A DNA stretch of 64,000 nucleotides from Osmia lignaria lignaria (taxonomy: Eukaryota; Arthropoda; Insecta; Hymenoptera; Megachilidae). The notes under the pieces were generated by a model that was given only the letters and a program-made list of their open reading frames with translations, searched no databases and was not told where the DNA came from. Position numbers and translations under genes: made by a program. Below are positions 61,954 through 64,000 of this stretch, piece by piece (within the stretch, counting starts at the first letter, position 1; each line of letters opens with the position of its first letter). The DNA lies in NCBI RefSeq assembly GCF_051020975.1, contig NW_027478165.1, forward strand, positions 5,052,001 through 5,116,000, given 5' to 3'.

Positions 61954-64000
61954 TCAGAAGCGTAGTTTTCGAGATATATCGAGATATTTAAAAGTTCCGA
62001 AGCCGCACCAACATAATAGAGATACAGAAACACCGTGGCCCCTTTCTTTGAGATAACTCTGCACTATTGCGAGCTGCAAATGCCACTTCCAGCTTAGCTG
62101 TGCAGAGGAAGAACAAGAAGAAGAAGAAGTATCTCGAAATATGTCCGTCAGGCCCGTTCCTTTGAGCTGAATCTGCAAATATCTCGGAAACGAAGCGAGC
62201 TATGGCAAAATGTTAAGAGACGTTTTTTGTAGAGAATTATGTTTCCTACAATTTATGTTCAATGATATTTTTTGATCAAAAGCGTAGTTCTCGAGATATA
62301 TCGAGATATTTAAAAGTTCCGAAGCCGCACCAACATAATAGAGATACAGAAACACCGTGGCCCCTTTCTTTGAGATAACTCTGCACTAGTGCGAGCCGCA
62401 AATGCCACTTCCAGCTTAGCTGTGCAGAAGAAGAACAACAAGAAGAAGAAATATCTCGAAATATGTCCGTCAGGCCCCTTCCCTTGAGATAAATCTGCAA
62501 ATATCTCGGAAACGAAGCGAGCTATGGCAAAATGTTAAGAGACCTTTTTTGTAGGGAATTAAGTTTCCTACTTTTTATGTTCTATGATATTTTTTGATCA
62601 GATGCGTAGTTCTCGAGATATATCAAGATATTTAAAAGTTCCGAAGCCGCACCAACATAATAGAGATACAGAAACACCGTGGCCCCTTTCTTTGAGATAA
62701 CTCTGCACTATTGCGAGCTGCAAATGCCACTTCCAGCTTAGCTGTGCAGAGGAAGAACAACAAGAAAAAGAAGTATCTCGAAATATGTCCGTCAGGCCCG
62801 TTCCTTTGAGCTGAATCTGCAAATATCTCGGAAACGAAGCGAGCTATGGCAAAATGTTAAGAGACGTTTTTTGTAGAGAATTATGTTTCCTACAATTTAT
62901 GTTCTATGATATTTTTCGATCAGAAGCGTAGTTTTCGAGATATATCGAGATATTTAAAAGTTCCGAAGCCGCACCAACATAATAGAGATACAGAAACACC
63001 GTGGCCCCTTTCTTTGAGATAACTCTGCACTAGTGCGAGCCGCAAATGCCACTTCCAGCTTAGCTGTGCAGAAGAAGAACAACAAGAAGAAGAAATATCT
63101 TAAAATATGTCCGACAGGCCCCTTCCCTTGAGATAAATCTGCAAATATCTCGGAAACGAAGCGAGCTATGGCGAAATGTTAAGAGACCTTTTTTGTAGAG
63201 AATTAAGTTTCCTACTTTTTATCTTCTATGATATTTTTTGATCAGATGCGTAGTTCTCGAGATATATCAAGATATTTAAAAGTGCCGAAGCCGCACCAAC
63301 ATAATACACATACAGAAACACCGTGGCCCCTTTCTTTGAGATAACTCTGCACTAGTGCGAGCCGCAAATGCCACTTCCAGCTTAGCTGTGCAGAAGAAGA
63401 ACAACAAGAAGAAGAAATATCTCGAAATATGTCCGTCAGGCCCCTTCCCTTGAGATAAATCTGCAAATATCTCGGAAACGAAGCGAGCTATGGCAAAATG
63501 TTAAGAGACCTTTTTTGTAGAGAATTAAGTTTCCTACTTTTTATGTTCTATGATATTTTTTGATCAGATGCGTAGTTCTCGAGATATATCAAGATATTTA
63601 AAAGTTCCGAAGCCGCACCAACATAATAGGGATACAGAAACACCGTGGCCCCTTTCTTTGAGATAACTCTGCTCTAGTGCGAGCCGCAAATGCCACTTCC
63701 AGCTTAGCTGTGCAGAAGAAGAACAACAAGAAGAAGAAATATCTCGAAATATGTCCGTCAGGCCCCTTCCCTTGAGATACATCTGCAAATATCTCGGAAA
63801 CGAAGCGAGCTATGGCAAAATGTTGAGAGACCTTTTTTGTAGAGAATTAAGTTTTCTACAATTTATGTTCTATGATATTTTTTGATCAGAAGCGTAGTTT
63901 TCGAGATATATCGAGATATTTAAAAGTTCCGAAGCCGCACCAACATAATAGAGATACAGAAACACCGTGGCCCCTTTCTTTGAGATAACTCTGCACTAGT
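61954..64000. repeat. Right-hand segmental duplication, copy 2 (truncated by the window)
   Basis: Partner of 57769-59815. The match is still intact at the last base of the window, so the real unit is longer than the 2,047 bp visible. The left edge is close to 61954, because the preceding monomers (57447 and 61632) differ in several diagnostic blocks. Confidence 0.88.
63886..64000. repeat. Partial monomer at right edge
   Basis: These are the first 115 bases of a GAAGCG-type monomer. It ends inside CTGCACTAGT, just after direct-repeat arm 1. It shows that the array continues past the window. Confidence 0.95.

Larger units (their letters stand above)
1..64000. repeat. 322-bp satellite DNA array (about 199 monomers, head to tail)
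   Basis: The same unit recurs every 322 bp from end to end with no orientation switch and no unique sequence between copies. Counting the GATC-phased starts gives 198 complete monomers between 145 and 63885; 198 x 322 minus the observed length equals exactly the 15 bp lost in ten shortened monomers, so nothing is unaccounted for. One counted monomer (145-466) has 126 G+C of 322 (39%). Copies differ by a modest set of recurring substitutions, so the array is well homogenised but not identical. No protein-coding gene, RNA gene or transposon is visible. Such arrays typically form centromeric or pericentromeric heterochromatin; that role is inferred from family behaviour and not shown here. I cannot name the species or the satellite family. 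Confidence 0.98.
54549..64000. repeat. Array region F: right-hand mixed monomers
   Basis: About 29 monomers. Variants that mark region A reappear here and I did not notice them in the middle: ATAGGGATACAG (about 59443, 60088, 61053, 61695, 63628) and AGGCCAGTTCC (about 60864, 61506). A GATGCGCAG / TTTGTGATAAC monomer occurs twice, four monomers apart (55837 and 57125). One base is missing near 61113 (GCCGCAATGCC). The array continues beyond the right edge. Confidence 0.85.

Noticed and set aside
145..63788. About 74-codon minus-strand reading frame in nearly every monomer, seemingly a huge family of small proteins
   Set aside because: The frame begins with TTG, not ATG, in almost all copies. 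It follows the 322-bp satellite period and has no promoter, intron or RNA context. It is broken by in-frame stops in the monomers at 54228, 55193, 58735, 61310 and 62920 and by a frameshift at 60989. Its low-complexity serine/cysteine stretch is just the AGA/ACA tract read backwards. Openness across copies reflects recent homogenisation.
1..64000. CRISPR array or bacterial repeat region
   Set aside because: The repeat is 322 bp with no unique spacers and no cas genes. Length, period and lack of genes fit eukaryotic satellite DNA.
1..64000. Ribosomal DNA spacer sub-repeats
   Set aside because: No rRNA gene appears in 64 kb, and spacer sub-repeat blocks are normally far shorter between rRNA units.
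1..64000. Terminal inverted repeats or target-site duplications of a transposon giving rise to the array
   Set aside because: The opposed ATATCTCGA boxes lie inside the monomer, not at fixed ends, and a head-to-tail array leaves no flanking target sites to test.

Overview
The whole window is one uninterrupted satellite DNA array. A monomer of about 322 bp is repeated head to tail, always in the same orientation. I count 198 complete monomers from base 145 to 63885, plus a partial copy at each edge (1-144 and 63886-64000). Monomer starts are phased on the T of the GATC that follows the T-run in nearly every copy. I see no gene, RNA gene, transposon, CRISPR array or unique sequence. The only length changes are small deletions in ten monomers (15 bp in total), and I found no insertion.

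A pure 64-kb satellite block points to eukaryotic constitutive heterochromatin, either centromeric or pericentromeric, from a long-read assembly. The taxon cannot be read from the sequence. The monomer is about 39% GC and is not depleted in CpG (10-11 per copy, about 12 expected). That fits a genome with little cytosine methylation, such as many insects, better than a vertebrate or plant. This is inference; I do not recognise the satellite family by name.

Each monomer has internal structure: a 27-bp direct repeat (24/27 identical, 114 bp apart), four copies of an ATATCTCGA-like box (two per strand), a symmetric AGA/ACA trinucleotide tract and two short hairpins. The monomer therefore looks like a diverged product of an older, shorter duplication. 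Copies are mosaics of a few alternative haplotype blocks.

Layout: 1-9473 is a mixed region with 1-, 2-, 3- and 5-monomer segments repeated at irregular offsets. 9474-18165 holds a 4-monomer block repeated 15 monomers apart and a 3-monomer tandem duplication. 18166-23430 leads into two near-identical tandem copies of a 24-monomer unit (7,728 bp each, about 23431-31158 and 31159-38886). 38887-47802 is built from rearranged pieces of that unit. 47803-54548 has a 5-monomer duplication with a short conversion-like patch and an older third copy. 54549-64000 holds a segment of just over 2 kb duplicated 13 monomers apart, which runs off the right edge. There is no single fixed higher-order repeat. 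The picture is repeated unequal crossover and conversion over different distances, with the youngest large event in the middle.

Every monomer can be read on the minus strand as a reading frame of about 74 codons, but this begins with TTG rather than ATG and is broken in several copies. I treat it as a by-product of homogenised repeats, not as a gene.
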